DNA of 64,000 nucleotides from Parasedimentitalea maritima (GCF_005771405.1 NZ_VAUA01000013.1:60992-124991), one strand, 5' to 3'. Positions 37,938 to 46,705 are shown, counted from the stretch's first letter. Notes: generated by a model not told the origin, from the sequence alone. Numbers and translations: made by a program.

Positions 37938-39111
37938 CCTCCGCACCTCCGTCTTCGGGCGGCAAACCCAACAAGACCCGCTTTTCACTTCGGCTTAGAA
38001 ACTCAGCCGAGCTAACCCGCGCCCATTGCGCATCTCGCTCGCTCGACAATGCGGCCACCTGATCAAGATCCGGCTTCAACGTCAGGGATTCACCGTTAAA
38101 TCCCGTTAGCCAATGCATCAATGTTGCGACGACGCGGGTGACCAGCGGTACAATCGTCAGCCGGTAGAACGCCCGATTGGCCTCTTGATAATTGGCATAA
38201 GTCGCGTCACCCTGGATCCCCAGCAACATTGGAGGAACCCCAAAGGCCAGCGCAATTTCACGCGCGGCTGCCTCCTTGGTCTTCTGGAACTCCATATCGC
38301 TGGGCGAAAAGCCCATAGGTTTCCAATCCAGACCACCTTCCAAGACCATTGGCCTTCCAGCGTTGCGTGCACCCTGAAAATTCGCTTCTATTTCGTCACT
38401 TAGACGGCGGAACTGATCATCTGCCATGGTCCCCTGTCCATCAGATCCTTTCCACACCAAGGCCCCCGAAGGACGTGCAGCGTTGTCCAACAATGCCTTG
38501 GACCACCGAGAGGCGCTGTTGTGAACGTCCACTGCCATTGCTGCCGCCTGAAGCGGTGACAGACCGTAATGATCGTCCTGAGGATGGAAACTTTTGATAT
38601 GGCATACGGATGAGCGCGTTCCGGCTATCTCAAACCGATGTTTGCGCCCGCCAACCTGATAGTCATACCCCTGCGGCCAGCCATCGGTGCCGGGCACCAC
38701 AGTGACCCGGTCCGAGCGCAACACATGCAGTTCCAGTGGCAACCCATCGTCGCCAGCCACGGCCTCGACATAGGCATTGCCGGACAGAAGCAACTGACCA
38801 AACAGTGTTTCAAACAGTTCAGCCCGCCCCTGTGCGGCATTTGGATGGGAAAGAAGGGCCAGCACAGGATGCTGTTCAAACCGTTGCTGTTGATCCTGTA
38901 GCACCAAAGGCAGCGCTGCCGCTGACTCGGCAATCAGTTTGACACAGCGAAAGCCTACTGGGTTGCCTGCGAAACCGCTGCGGATCAAAGAACCACTGTC
39001 GCGCGGGCTCCAGGCGGCACGACCCGCACTGTGCCAGGCCACCACATGGGATGCAGCGCTTGCCTTTTGCTCGATAGGTTTGTTTTTGCGCCTCAGGACG
39101 TCAAAGACCAT
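37930..39111 (-). CDS. GTA gp3, portal protein
   Basis: 393 residues, HK97-type portal family. Landmarks: SLIRSGFAGNPVGFRCVKLIAESAAALPL, HPVLALLSHPNAAQGRAELFETL, LLLSGNAYVEAV, and FGVPPMLLGIQGDATYANYQEANRAFYRLTI-like end region. It forms the dodecameric ring at the head vertex through which DNA is packaged. It follows the terminase gene after a 181-nt gap and has GAGGA before its ATG. Confidence 0.96.
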   Translation of the reverse strand: MVFDVLRRKNKPIEQKASAASHVVAWHSAGRAAWSPRDSGSLIRSGFAGNPVGFRCVKLIAESAAALPLVLQDQQQRFEQHPVLALLSHPNAAQGRAELFETLFGQLLLSGNAYVEAVAGDDGLPLELHVLRSDRVTVVPGTDGWPQGYDYQVGGRKHRFEIAGTRSSVCHIKSFHPQDDHYGLSPLQAAAMAVDVHNSASRWSKALLDNAARPSGALVWKGSDGQGTMADDQFRRLSDEIEANFQGARNAGRPMVLEGGLDWKPMGFSPSDMEFQKTKEAAAREIALAFGVPPMLLGIQGDATYANYQEANRAFYRLTIVPLVTRVVATLMHWLTGFNGESLTLKPDLDQVAALSSERDAQWARVSSAEFLSRSEKRVLLGLPPEDGGAEDE

Positions 39112-39292
39112 GACTATTCCTCATCCTCAAGTTTGGGACACTGTCGCCCCTTTGCTGAGAAAGTTATCCCTGATGGCCCTGAAGATTTTCGATCCAGAGC
39201 GAACGCCACCTGCGCAACACCTAGTGAGCAAAATCCCATATTAATTTGAATTCATTGAATAAACGCCCACCAATAAGGCAGGTGCTTATGTA
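39112..39292. other. Gap between GTA terminase and portal genes
   Basis: 181 nt without a gene in an otherwise tightly packed operon. It is AT-rich near 39225..39265. I see no terminator; it could contain a secondary promoter for the head genes, but no clear -35/-10 pair was found. Confidence 0.4.
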
Positions 39293-40594
39293 TTACAGGG
39301 CTCTGAGCCGGGGCCTGAGCATCATGGCCGCGGGGCTGATTATCAGATCGTGCAAAGCCCAGACCAGTGCATCCACCCGGTCCGGAGAACCCGCCCCCTG
39401 ATAGCCTTGCGACGTCATTTGGCACATCTGCTGTTCCAGATCCGCCAAGCCCGGCGCATGCAGCACCCGCCCCTGTTCGTACAGTGCAGCGACCGGCTCC
39501 GCGCGGGCCGACTTCCCGCGACTGGCGTGCAGTGCCTTGTAGGGCACCAGAGGGTCCACTTGCCGCAATACATTCTCAACCAGTGCTCCGCCCTGATTAA
39601 CCTCGGCGACCAAGCGATCAGCACCAAATTCCTGCATTGCGGCAATTGCAGCCTGGGCCCATGCCAGCGGCCTGACCCCCTGGACGGTTCGATCCGCCAG
39701 CACATAGGCGCGCCAGTCTTGTGGCGGTCCTTGCAGACTGGCACCGGTCACGACAATCCCGCAGGCATCCGACGCTCTGCCAGCACTCACCGCCGGGTCA
39801 ACGGCCACCACCACACGATCCAGTTTAGGAACGTGATCCTGTAGCGCGGCCTGAACCATTTTGCCGGTCCACAGCGCGCCTTCGATATCTGACAGCAGAA
39901 CGCCTTCCAGCTCCTGTCGCCCAAGCCGCGTCCCTGCATATCTTGCCCGCACTTCGGTCAAGAAGGACGGCGCCAGATTGGCTCGGTTTGCCTCTGTTGC
40001 AGCATGGGTTTGGACTGTGGAGGGCAGCGCCAGTATTTCACGCAGGATCTGAGCATTGCGCGGAGTGGTGGTGACACACACCCTTGGGTCCTGCCCCAGT
40101 CGCAGGGCAAATTGCAACATATCCCAACTGGACCGCGCTTTTTTCCATTTGGCCAGTTCATCGGCCCAGGCCGCATCAAATTGAGGCCCGCGCAGCGCCT
40201 CGGGGTCATGGGCAGAAAAGGCCTGCGCTGTCGCGCCATTGGGCCAGATCAACTTGCGCTCACCAGCCTTCCATGTGGGCCGTCGATCCGGCGGTGAACA
40301 GACAAGAATGCCACTGTCCCCTTGCACCATCACATCGCGGACCTGATCGTAGGTTTCGCCCAACAGGGCGACGCGCCGAGCAGACCCGGGTTCCATCGGC
40401 AGGCTGCCCTCGACCTGCGCGCGCACCCATTCGGCACCGGCGCGGGTTTTGCCCGCTCCTCGCCCGCCCAGAATGACCCAGGACCGCCAGTCGCCTGTGG
40501 GTGGCACCTGATGCGACAAGGCCCAGTGTTCGAACAGATAGGGCAGCGCAATCAGTAGTTCATCCGGCAGTTCCTCCAGAAACATCTCGCTCAT
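39293..40594 (-). CDS. GTA gp2, terminase large subunit
   Basis: 433 residues from the ATG at 40594 (MSEMFLEELPDELLIALPYLFEHWAL); the frame runs on 52 codons upstream. Packaging ATPase and nuclease. Walker A reads ILGGRGAGKTRAGAEWV, and QFDAAWADELAKWKK contains the Walker B-type acidic residues. The nuclease domain starts around VVAVDPAVSAGRASDACGI, with the acidic residue in VDPAV, and DRVDALVWAL is near the end. Its start overlaps gp1 by 35 nt. In GTAs this protein packages random host DNA headfuls. Confidence 0.95.
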   Translation of the reverse strand: MSEMFLEELPDELLIALPYLFEHWALSHQVPPTGDWRSWVILGGRGAGKTRAGAEWVRAQVEGSLPMEPGSARRVALLGETYDQVRDVMVQGDSGILVCSPPDRRPTWKAGERKLIWPNGATAQAFSAHDPEALRGPQFDAAWADELAKWKKARSSWDMLQFALRLGQDPRVCVTTTPRNAQILREILALPSTVQTHAATEANRANLAPSFLTEVRARYAGTRLGRQELEGVLLSDIEGALWTGKMVQAALQDHVPKLDRVVVAVDPAVSAGRASDACGIVVTGASLQGPPQDWRAYVLADRTVQGVRPLAWAQAAIAAMQEFGADRLVAEVNQGGALVENVLRQVDPLVPYKALHASRGKSARAEPVAALYEQGRVLHAPGLADLEQQMCQMTSQGYQGAGSPDRVDALVWALHDLIISPAAMMLRPRLRAL

Positions 40595-40916
40595 CACAGC
40601 AGGTACGTAAGGAAGCAAGTCGGCAGCGCAGATCGGAGCGCAGGCTGTCGAGATTAAGGGCGGGGCCGCTTTCTGTGAGGGATGCGAATTGGCTGCTTTG
40701 CGCGACAAGGGTTTTCTCCACTTTCTGGCAGTCCCGGATAAGCCCCTCAAGCTTGGCGAGTTGTGGTTTTGAGATGTCGCCGCCCATCTCTTGTTTAGCC
40801 TCCAGCTGCTCGCGCAGGGCCTCGGCCTCGTTACGTAATCGCATGATGGACTCCTGTAGAGACCGAAGCAGATCAGCGGTTTTTTCTATATCTGGAGACC
40901 GTGGGGTTTGCACCAT
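40560..40916 (-). CDS. GTA gp1, terminase small subunit
   Basis: 118 residues from the ATG at 40916 (MVQTPRSPDIEKTADLLRSL), which has GAGGAAA upstream. The longer frame opens at 41012, but that is at the predicted transcription start, so the shorter form is preferred. A long helix (LLRSLQESIMRLRNEAEALREQLEAK) and the segment KLEGLIRDCQKVEKTLV match the orfg1 family. It is the first gene of the GTA operon, about 95 nt downstream of the promoter. Confidence 0.85.
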   Translation of the reverse strand: MVQTPRSPDIEKTADLLRSLQESIMRLRNEAEALREQLEAKQEMGGDISKPQLAKLEGLIRDCQKVEKTLVAQSSQFASLTESGPALNLDSLRSDLRCRLASLRTCCDERDVSGGTAG

Positions 40917-41017
40917 AGTCTGGATTTCCTCATGCGTTGTGATCCACATGAGAGACACAAAACGGCCAAAGGAATTGAGCCCAAGGGCCGCAATGATATC
41001 TTCCAACTGCAATACAG

Positions 41018-41046
41018 TCTATACGCGAAAATCTTGCAAAAGTCAA
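41018..41046 (-). promoter_or_regulatory. Promoter of the GTA operon
   Basis: On the minus strand, -35 TTGACT and -10 TATAGA separated by exactly 17 nt. The predicted start point is near 41011, giving a leader of about 95 nt before the gp1 ATG. The location, just upstream of the first GTA gene, agrees with the site where GTA expression is controlled in related species. Confidence 0.7.
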
Positions 41047-41097
41047 GACTTACAGGACAAGGTGCGTTCGGTGGGTAGGCAACAGCCAGCTATACCG

Positions 41098-41490
41098 TCA
41101 GGCGTCCAAGTTGATTTCAAGACTCACTGAGACATTCAACTTATTGCCGTCCAAATCTCGCACATAGGCCCCATAATAATCAGGATGATAGCTGCGCGGG
41201 CCGGGTTTACCTTCGTCTGTGCCGCCACACTCCAGCGCCGTTTCGTGAAACGCCCTTACGGCCGCAGCATCCGTCGCGTAGAACATGAACTGGCTGCCAT
41301 TGCCGAAGGTGGCCGGTTGGTCGTTAAAGGGTACGATGAGAAACACGCTTATTCGCCCATCAGCGCCTGCATAACCCACTTCGCGCGGTTCGGTCAGGAC
41401 ACGGCGCATGCCGATGGTTGCCAGGACAGTGTCGTAGAACTGAGTGGCGGCAGTGATGTCATTGGTGCCGATGCATACGCCTGATAGCAT
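41098..41490 (-). CDS. VOC (glyoxalase/bleomycin-resistance) family protein
   Basis: 130 residues. VOC fold with paired beta-alpha-beta-beta-beta units: GVCIGTNDITAATQFYDTVLATIG at the N-terminus and GPRSYHPDYYGAYVRDLDGNKLNV at the C-terminus, with a possible metal-binding Glu/His pattern. Substrate unknown. It is upstream of the GTA promoter in the same direction and has GAGGATCATC before the ATG. Confidence 0.9.
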   Translation of the reverse strand: MLSGVCIGTNDITAATQFYDTVLATIGMRRVLTEPREVGYAGADGRISVFLIVPFNDQPATFGNGSQFMFYATDAAAVRAFHETALECGGTDEGKPGPRSYHPDYYGAYVRDLDGNKLNVSVSLEINLDA

Positions 41491-41520
41491 AAATGATGAT
41501 CCTCTAAATTGCTTAGGTTT

Positions 41521-42138
41521 TTACGAGTGAATGAGCTCACCAGATTGGAATTTGCTCAGCAAATCGGTTCCAAATACGACTTTCCCCCTAGTGACCTCAC
41601 CTCGCAAGACATCCCCCATGGCACCACAGTGACAGGACAAAAGTGTTTTCACCAAGTAGATGAACTTGTTTTGCTGGTCCAAATCACGGAACTTGCACAT
41701 CCCCCGAATTTCTATTTCAGGCATGAGGCTCGCTGGATGTAACCAAGGATATGCTTCATCATCTGGCAGTCGTAGGGTTTGGAGTATTTTATCAACATGC
41801 CAGATCTGCTCTCCCAGTTCAGATTTCTCTTGAAAATCAGGAGAAAAAACTACTCTTTCCGGATCTTTGTAGTTTTGGGTAATAACAACAAACTCTTCAT
41901 CGAAATGAAGTTTCGCATAGCTATGTCCACAATAGGCGTGATCACTGAATGCGTGAAACGTCATATAGATATCGGCATTGTTTGTACGGATGGACCGGGA
42001 ATTTGGATCAACCCAATATTCCAAACCGTCATCCCCAACGTAATGCCGTACCTTGCTAACATCCAACGGATCTCTGGAGGCCCTGATATCCACCCAACCC
42101 GGTGGTCGCTTCAGCAGATCAAATACTTTTTTCGTCAT
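41521..42138 (-). CDS. Hypothetical protein, unrecognised
   Basis: 205 residues, not recognised. No signal peptide or membrane segment. It is rich in Asp, His and aromatic residues (DIYMTFHAFSDHAYCGHSYAKLHFDEEFVV). There are four cysteines, including CHC in LLSCHCGAMGD. Base composition looks more AT-rich than the surrounding GTA and fab genes, so recent transfer is possible. It lies between the VOC gene and a zinc-ribbon gene, downstream of a terminator. Confidence 0.65.
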   Translation of the reverse strand: MTKKVFDLLKRPPGWVDIRASRDPLDVSKVRHYVGDDGLEYWVDPNSRSIRTNNADIYMTFHAFSDHAYCGHSYAKLHFDEEFVVITQNYKDPERVVFSPDFQEKSELGEQIWHVDKILQTLRLPDDEAYPWLHPASLMPEIEIRGMCKFRDLDQQNKFIYLVKTLLSCHCGAMGDVLRGEVTRGKVVFGTDLLSKFQSGELIHS

Positions 42139-42203
42139 CGATACGCACCCAGTACGATTTTCAAATCAATAGTGGCTTAGTCTAAGCGTTGTAACCTCAG
42201 CTG

Positions 42204-42235
42204 CAAAAAAGGCGGGCAGGACAACTCCTACCCGC
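42204..42235 (-). terminator. Intrinsic terminator downstream of the zinc-ribbon gene
   Basis: On the minus strand, stem GCGGGTAGGA / TCCTGCCCGC with loop GTTG and one mismatch, followed by C and six T. It lies about 155 nt after the zinc-ribbon gene stop. Confidence 0.85.
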
Positions 42236-42388
42236 GCATTGGCTCCCGGACAAACCATTAGGCATTGTGGCGCTATAGAAGTCCGTTCATCAAATTGGAA
42301 ACTCATCTCCCGGCCAAAAAGCCCGGTTGTTCAGTTTTTCGTGTGCACTACCGACTGGGCAATTCCTATTGGTTGGTTGAGTACGCGC

Positions 42389-42634
42389 TTAAAAGTCAAA
42401 CAGGTCCTCTAAAAACCCACCGCGTTTTTTCTTCTTTTTATAGCTGTGATCCTCATATCCGCGATCTCTCTCCCGGTGTTGTTGAGGCGCCGGCGCTGAG
42501 ATTGCCCCGCGCTCGATGATTTTGTCCAGCTCTCCACGGTCCAGCCAAACGCCGCGGCATTGGGGGCAATAGTCAATCTCAACACCTGAACGATCCGTAA
42601 TCACAAGAGTTGTTCCGTCAATTGGGCACTTCAC
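42389..42634 (-). CDS. zf-TFIIB (zinc ribbon) domain protein
   Basis: 81 residues from a GTG start with GGAGACATACTT upstream. A zinc ribbon of the zf-TFIIB family occupies residues 1-45, with the four Cys ligands in MKCPIDG and DYCPQCRGVWLDRGELD. A charged tail contains a KKKKKR patch and ends GGFLEDLFDF. Members are small proteins of unclear function. Confidence 0.92.
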   Translation of the reverse strand: MKCPIDGTTLVITDRSGVEIDYCPQCRGVWLDRGELDKIIERGAISAPAPQQHRERDRGYEDHSYKKKKKRGGFLEDLFDF

Positions 42635-42806
42635 AAGTATGTCTCCTTTGAACTCATCACGTTCGATTTAGGAGCACCCAGCATGACTGACATCCGTATT
42701 ATTAGGTAGGCGGCACGGGAAACTTCCAATTTTCAAACCGGTTTCCACACGCGCCTGCGCTTGCTTTTCCCAATGCCCCTTGCCACGCCAAGCAATGCCA
42801 CAGACA

Positions 42807-42830
42807 CAAAAAAGGGCGCCGAAGCGCCCT
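42807..42830 (-). terminator. Intrinsic terminator of the fab-mltG unit
   Basis: On the minus strand, stem AGGGCGC / GCGCCCT closing a TTCG loop, followed by six T. It lies about 25 nt after the mltG stop codon. Confidence 0.92.
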
Positions 42831-42853
42831 CTTCTTTTGGCCTATGGCCAATA

Positions 42854-44008
42854 TCAGTTGTTCTGCCGTTCCGCTTCAATCGCGCGCCATTTCACGACGT
42901 TGCGGTTATGCTGTTCCAGCGTTTCGGCAAAGGCATGACCGCCGGTACCATCAGCCACAAAAAACACGTAGTCGGTTGTGTCAGGGTCCACCGCTGCCTG
43001 AAGACTGGCCATGCCGGGGTTGGCGATGGGGGTCGGTGGCAGGCCTTCAATCACATAGGTGTTCCATGGCGTGACCTTGCGCAGCTCACTTTGGCGCAGG
43101 CCACGGCCCAAGACGCCTTCGCCCTTAGTGACACCATAGATCACTGTCGGGTCAGTTTGCAGGCGCATGCCGCGATTCAGGCGGTTGGTGAAGACACTGG
43201 CAACCTGACGACGCTCATTCGGGACACCGGTTTCTTTCTCAATAATCGAAGCAAGGATCAGCATTTCTTCGGGATTTGCCAGTGGCAACCCATCGGTGCG
43301 GGCCTCCCACGCGGCATTGATGCGCAACTGTTGGCGTTCCTGCATCTCAGCAAGAATATCAGCCCGCTTGGAACCCGGCACCACTTCATAGCTATCCGGC
43401 GCCAGCATGCCCTCGGCCGGGCGTTCGCCTGGATCGCCATCCAGCACATCCATCGCCTTGAGCGCCTCGACCACCTGCCAGCTGGTCACACCTTCGGCCA
43501 GAGCAATGCGATATCGGGTATCTGCTTCTGAACGCTTTTCCGTGTACACGGCAGGTGTTTCGTCAACACCAGGCTGAAATTCGGCCCGTTCAACAAATTT
43601 GTTGCTGGCCGGATCCAGTTCACGCACCTCAGCAAAAATACGCGTGATACCAACGCGGTAAACAATCTCGGTCCCACAGGAACTGGCACCCGCAGTGGTC
43701 ACCTGCGCCACGATTTCTTCCATTGAAGAACCCGCATCGACCAAAAAACTACCCGCCTTGAGCAGGCCGGTTTTTTCGCTGTATTTGGCGCCAATACGGA
43801 ACATTGCCCCATTGGTCACCGCGCCCTGCTCTTCCAGGTCGCGGCTCACCTTGGTCATGTTCGAGCCCCGCTCCACCCGCAGGCAGATCGCTGTTTCCAG
43901 CGGTCCACTTGCAGTATATTGCGATTTACCCCAGAGGATTACCCCCCCAAGGAGAAACAGCCCTACCACCAGGAAGGTCAGCATATTTGAGGCAAGGCTA
44001 CGCCACAT
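42854..44008 (-). CDS. mltG: Endolytic murein transglycosylase MltG
   Basis: 384 residues, YceG-like. It cleaves nascent glycan strands and is thought to act as a terminase of peptidoglycan polymerisation. An N-terminal membrane segment (about 7-28) is followed by a LysM-like region and the catalytic domain, where the active-site Glu is in LASIIEKETGVPNERRQVASVF and NRGMRLQTDPTVIYG follows. The C-terminal half contains TPWNTYVIEGLPPTPIANPG. It overlaps fabF by 1 nt, the common alphaproteobacterial arrangement. Confidence 0.96.
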   Translation of the reverse strand: MWRSLASNMLTFLVVGLFLLGGVILWGKSQYTASGPLETAICLRVERGSNMTKVSRDLEEQGAVTNGAMFRIGAKYSEKTGLLKAGSFLVDAGSSMEEIVAQVTTAGASSCGTEIVYRVGITRIFAEVRELDPASNKFVERAEFQPGVDETPAVYTEKRSEADTRYRIALAEGVTSWQVVEALKAMDVLDGDPGERPAEGMLAPDSYEVVPGSKRADILAEMQERQQLRINAAWEARTDGLPLANPEEMLILASIIEKETGVPNERRQVASVFTNRLNRGMRLQTDPTVIYGVTKGEGVLGRGLRQSELRKVTPWNTYVIEGLPPTPIANPGMASLQAAVDPDTTDYVFFVADGTGGHAFAETLEQHNRNVVKWRAIEAERQNN

Positions 44009-45273
44009 CAGTCAACGCGCCCAAAGATGACGGATGCGTTGGTGCCACCAAAGCCAAAGGAATTGGACAGGGCCACATCGATTTTACGTGCGCGTTTGGC
44101 ATTAGGGGCCAGATCAACCACCGATTCAACGGCCGGATTGTCCAGGTTGATCGTTGGCGGGGCAACCTGATCTCGGATAGCCAGGATCGAGAAGATCGCC
44201 TCGATCGCGCCAGCAGCCCCCAACAGGTGGCCTGTGGACGATTTGGTCGACGACATTGTGACCGAAGAGGCATCGTCACCGAGCATCCGCTCAACTGCAC
44301 CCAGTTCAATCGTATCAGCCATGGTCGAGGTGCCATGCGCATTGATGTAATCAATATCCGCAGGTTTCAGGCCAGCGTTGGCCAGAGCAGCCCGCATGGA
44401 GCGTTCACCGCCTTCACCTGTCTCGGATGGGGCTGTGATGTGGTAAGCATCGCCAGACATGCCGTAGCCCAGAACTTCGGCATAGATTTTGGCACCGCGC
44501 GCTTTGGCGTGTTCGTATTCTTCCAGAACTACCACACCGGCCCCTTCGCCCATCACGAATCCATCGCGGTCGGCGTCATAGGGTCGGCTAGCCTTGGTCG
44601 GGTCGTCAGCCATTTTGGTCGACAGCGCCTTACAGGCGTTGAAGCCCGCAATACCAATTTCACAGATTGCTGCTTCGGCACCGCCAGCGATCATGACATC
44701 GGCATCACCGGCTTTGATCAGGCGGCTGGCATCCCCAATAGCATGGGCACCGGTGGAACAGGCGGTCACGACAGAGTGGTTCGGGCCCTTGAACCCAAAG
44801 CGGATCGAAACCTGCCCAGAGATCAGGTTGATCAGCGCGCCGGGGATAAAGAACGGGGATACCCGACGGGGGCCGCGTTCTTTCATCATGACTGCAGTGT
44901 CCGCGATCGAGCTAAGGCCACCAATGCCGGAACCAATCATCACGCCGGTACGGAACTGGTCGTCTTCAGTTTCAGCAGTCCAGCCAGCATCACGCACCGC
45001 CATATCAGCGGCTGCGATTCCATAGAGAATGAAATCATCGACCTTACGCTGTTCTTTTTTCGCCAGCCATTCGTCAGGGTTAAAGGTACCATCGGAGCCA
45101 TCGCCGCGTGGAACTTCGCAGGCATAGGTGGTGGCAACGCCGCTTTCAACGGCATCAAACAGGGTAATCGGGCCCGCGCCGGACTGACCGTCCAACAGAC
45201 GCGACCAGCTTTCTTCGACACCGCTGGCCAGCGGCGTGACCAATCCCAGACCGGTAACAACAACTCGACGCAT
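44008..45273 (-). CDS. fabF: 3-oxoacyl-ACP synthase II
   Basis: 421 residues from the ATG at 45273 (MRRVVVTGLGLVTPL), with AGGAG upstream. Condenses acyl-ACP with malonyl-ACP in fatty-acid elongation. The Cys-His-His triad is visible: TACSTGAHAIGDA, NAHGTSTMADTIE and STKSSTGHLLGAAG. It overlaps mltG by 1 nt and is separated from acpP by the hisA-like gene. Confidence 0.97.
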   Translation of the reverse strand: MRRVVVTGLGLVTPLASGVEESWSRLLDGQSGAGPITLFDAVESGVATTYACEVPRGDGSDGTFNPDEWLAKKEQRKVDDFILYGIAAADMAVRDAGWTAETEDDQFRTGVMIGSGIGGLSSIADTAVMMKERGPRRVSPFFIPGALINLISGQVSIRFGFKGPNHSVVTACSTGAHAIGDASRLIKAGDADVMIAGGAEAAICEIGIAGFNACKALSTKMADDPTKASRPYDADRDGFVMGEGAGVVVLEEYEHAKARGAKIYAEVLGYGMSGDAYHITAPSETGEGGERSMRAALANAGLKPADIDYINAHGTSTMADTIELGAVERMLGDDASSVTMSSTKSSTGHLLGAAGAIEAIFSILAIRDQVAPPTINLDNPAVESVVDLAPNAKRARKIDVALSNSFGFGGTNASVIFGRVD

Positions 45274-45571
45274 TCCTTGCTCTCCTTTGCCTCGGCAATT
45301 CGGTTTCAAATAGCTCAGATTGCCACAAAAGTGCAAGTGGCCCGAATGTCGGACGATTTAACGGGGAACTCACGGCCGAGGCAGCAGGTGGTTAACCCAT
45401 GACCGTCAAACTGATGCTGTAGTGAGAACAGTTACAAGGTTCCTAGCCCTCAACGCGTTCCCGAGGGCAGGATAGGTGCAGACCGCGATCGTGAGCCACG
45501 CCTTCGCGGTCTGCTGCCAATTTTGCAAGTTACGAAACAAGTTGTCGTACCAGCAACTTTTCGCTTGTGAG
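45274..45571. other. Region between hisA-like gene and fabF, with inverted repeat
   Basis: 298 nt, no gene. It contains a perfect 11-bp inverted repeat, GCAGACCGCGA / TCGCGGTCTGC, at 45478..45488 and 45504..45514. No T tract follows on either strand. It probably separates the hisA-like and fabF transcripts. The fabF promoter must be in this stretch but was not located. Confidence 0.55.
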
Positions 45572-46315
45572 TCAGAGGAATTCCGCCACGGATTCGGGTT
45601 CTGGAAGCGCCACTTGCAAAGCCTCTTCAACTGTCAGCGCCTTGCGGAACAGTGCCCGCCCCACTAGTGCACCCGAAATCGAACCAATGTATTTCAACCG
45701 AGAGATATCATCAGCCTTGCGTACCACGCCGCTGGCAATGACCGGAGCCTTGGCCGCGCTTGCCAAACCTGCAATCAGCCCCAGCTGGGCCTCGACATCT
45801 GACATATCGCTGTCAATATCGGTAATTATGATACCAGCAAAAGGCGTGTCGCCGAACGCCTCGATAAAGCCCTGAGGTGTAAAAGCACCGGGCTGGCGCC
45901 AGCCGTCGCTCATCACCTGCCCCTGCCAGATATCAACCGCCAAAACGATCTGATCCGGGTGCTGTCTGGCCAGTTCCTCAACCAATGTTGGGTCACGTAA
46001 GGCCAGCGTTCCTACAACAATGCGCCCAACGCCTTTTTCAAGCCAATGTTCGATGTGTTCCCGGCTACGCATGCCGCCGCCCAATTGGACCGGAATACCG
46101 ACGTTACGAATGATTTCTTCGATCAGCTCTGCGTTGTCACCATTGCCTTCGATCGCGTTGAAATCGGTCAGGTGCATCCATTCCGCACCCGCTGCAGCAA
46201 AACTATGAGCGGTTTCAACCGGATCTACATGCCACAGCATTGGCTCATCCAGCCGCCCCTTATCCAGGGTCACACAATGCCCGTTCTGCAATTCCATCGT
46301 AGGGTAAATCATCAT
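45572..46315 (-). CDS. HisA-like TIM-barrel isomerase, paralogue inside the fab cluster
   Basis: 247 residues from the ATG at 46315, with GGAGG upstream. HisA/HisF-type TIM barrel with two phosphate-binding half-barrels: VQLGGGMRS and GRIVVGTLALRD; later VIASGVVRKADDISRL and ISGALVGRALFRKAL. In true HisA, the catalytic Asp of the first strand lies in a PAIDL motif; here the equivalent reads PTMELQNG, with Glu. The second acidic residue is kept (VLAVDIWQGQV). It may be a second HisA or have a different substrate. It lies between acpP and fabF in the same direction. Confidence 0.85.
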   Translation of the reverse strand: MMIYPTMELQNGHCVTLDKGRLDEPMLWHVDPVETAHSFAAAGAEWMHLTDFNAIEGNGDNAELIEEIIRNVGIPVQLGGGMRSREHIEHWLEKGVGRIVVGTLALRDPTLVEELARQHPDQIVLAVDIWQGQVMSDGWRQPGAFTPQGFIEAFGDTPFAGIIITDIDSDMSDVEAQLGLIAGLASAAKAPVIASGVVRKADDISRLKYIGSISGALVGRALFRKALTVEEALQVALPEPESVAEFL

Positions 46316-46404
46316 GGTGGGCTGCCTCCAGTTACATCTACTGAGGCATGATAGCATATCGCGCCCCTCAAATCTGAGACTGGGCTGAAAATTGCCGGAG
46401 GCCG

Positions 46405-46465
46405 CAAACAAAAACGGCATCTTCCGTTTGGAAAACGCCGTTCAGATCGTCACCAGAAGGTGACG
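46405..46465 (-). terminator. Terminator structure after acpP
   Basis: On the minus strand there are two hairpins in a row: CGTCACC-TTCT-GGTGACG, then AACGGC...GCCGTT followed by TTTTG. It lies directly after the acpP stop, before the hisA-like gene, and probably ends the highly expressed acpP transcript. Confidence 0.75.
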
Positions 46466-46471
46466 GAAAGC

Positions 46472-46705
46472 TTAGGAAGCTTCAGTGATGAATTTCACTG
46501 CGTCGCCGAAGGACTGGATAGTCTCAGCAGCGTCGTCAGGGATTTCAATACCGAACTCTTCTTCGAACGCCATAACCAGCTCAACTGTGTCCAGGCTGTC
46601 TGCGCCCAGATCGTCGATGAACGAAGCGTTCTCGGTCACTTTGTCTTCTTCAACACCCAGGTGCTCTACAACGATCTTTTTTACGCGGTCTGCGACGTCG
46701 CTCAT
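46472..46705 (-). CDS. acpP: Acyl carrier protein
   Basis: 77 residues, the normal ACP length and acidity. Ser37 in [12 protein letters not shown] is the 4'-phosphopantetheine attachment site. It carries growing acyl chains for fatty-acid synthesis. GAGGAATT precedes the ATG. It lies between fabG and the hisA-like gene, with its own likely promoter upstream and a terminator downstream. Confidence 0.98.
   Translation of the reverse strand: MSDVADRVKKIVVEHLGVEEDKVTENASFIDDLGADSLDTVELVMAFEEEFGIEIPDDAAETIQSFGDAVKFITEAS

Noticed and set aside
26481..41046. Possibility that the phage-like cluster is an integrated prophage
   Set aside because: No integrase, repressor, replication or lysis genes, no attachment repeats seen, and gene order matches GTA gp1-gp15 exactly.
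43804..45402. 532-codon plus-strand open frame
   Set aside because: It is antisense to mltG and fabF, both clearly real. The translation has no family features and is a by-product of GC-rich codon use.
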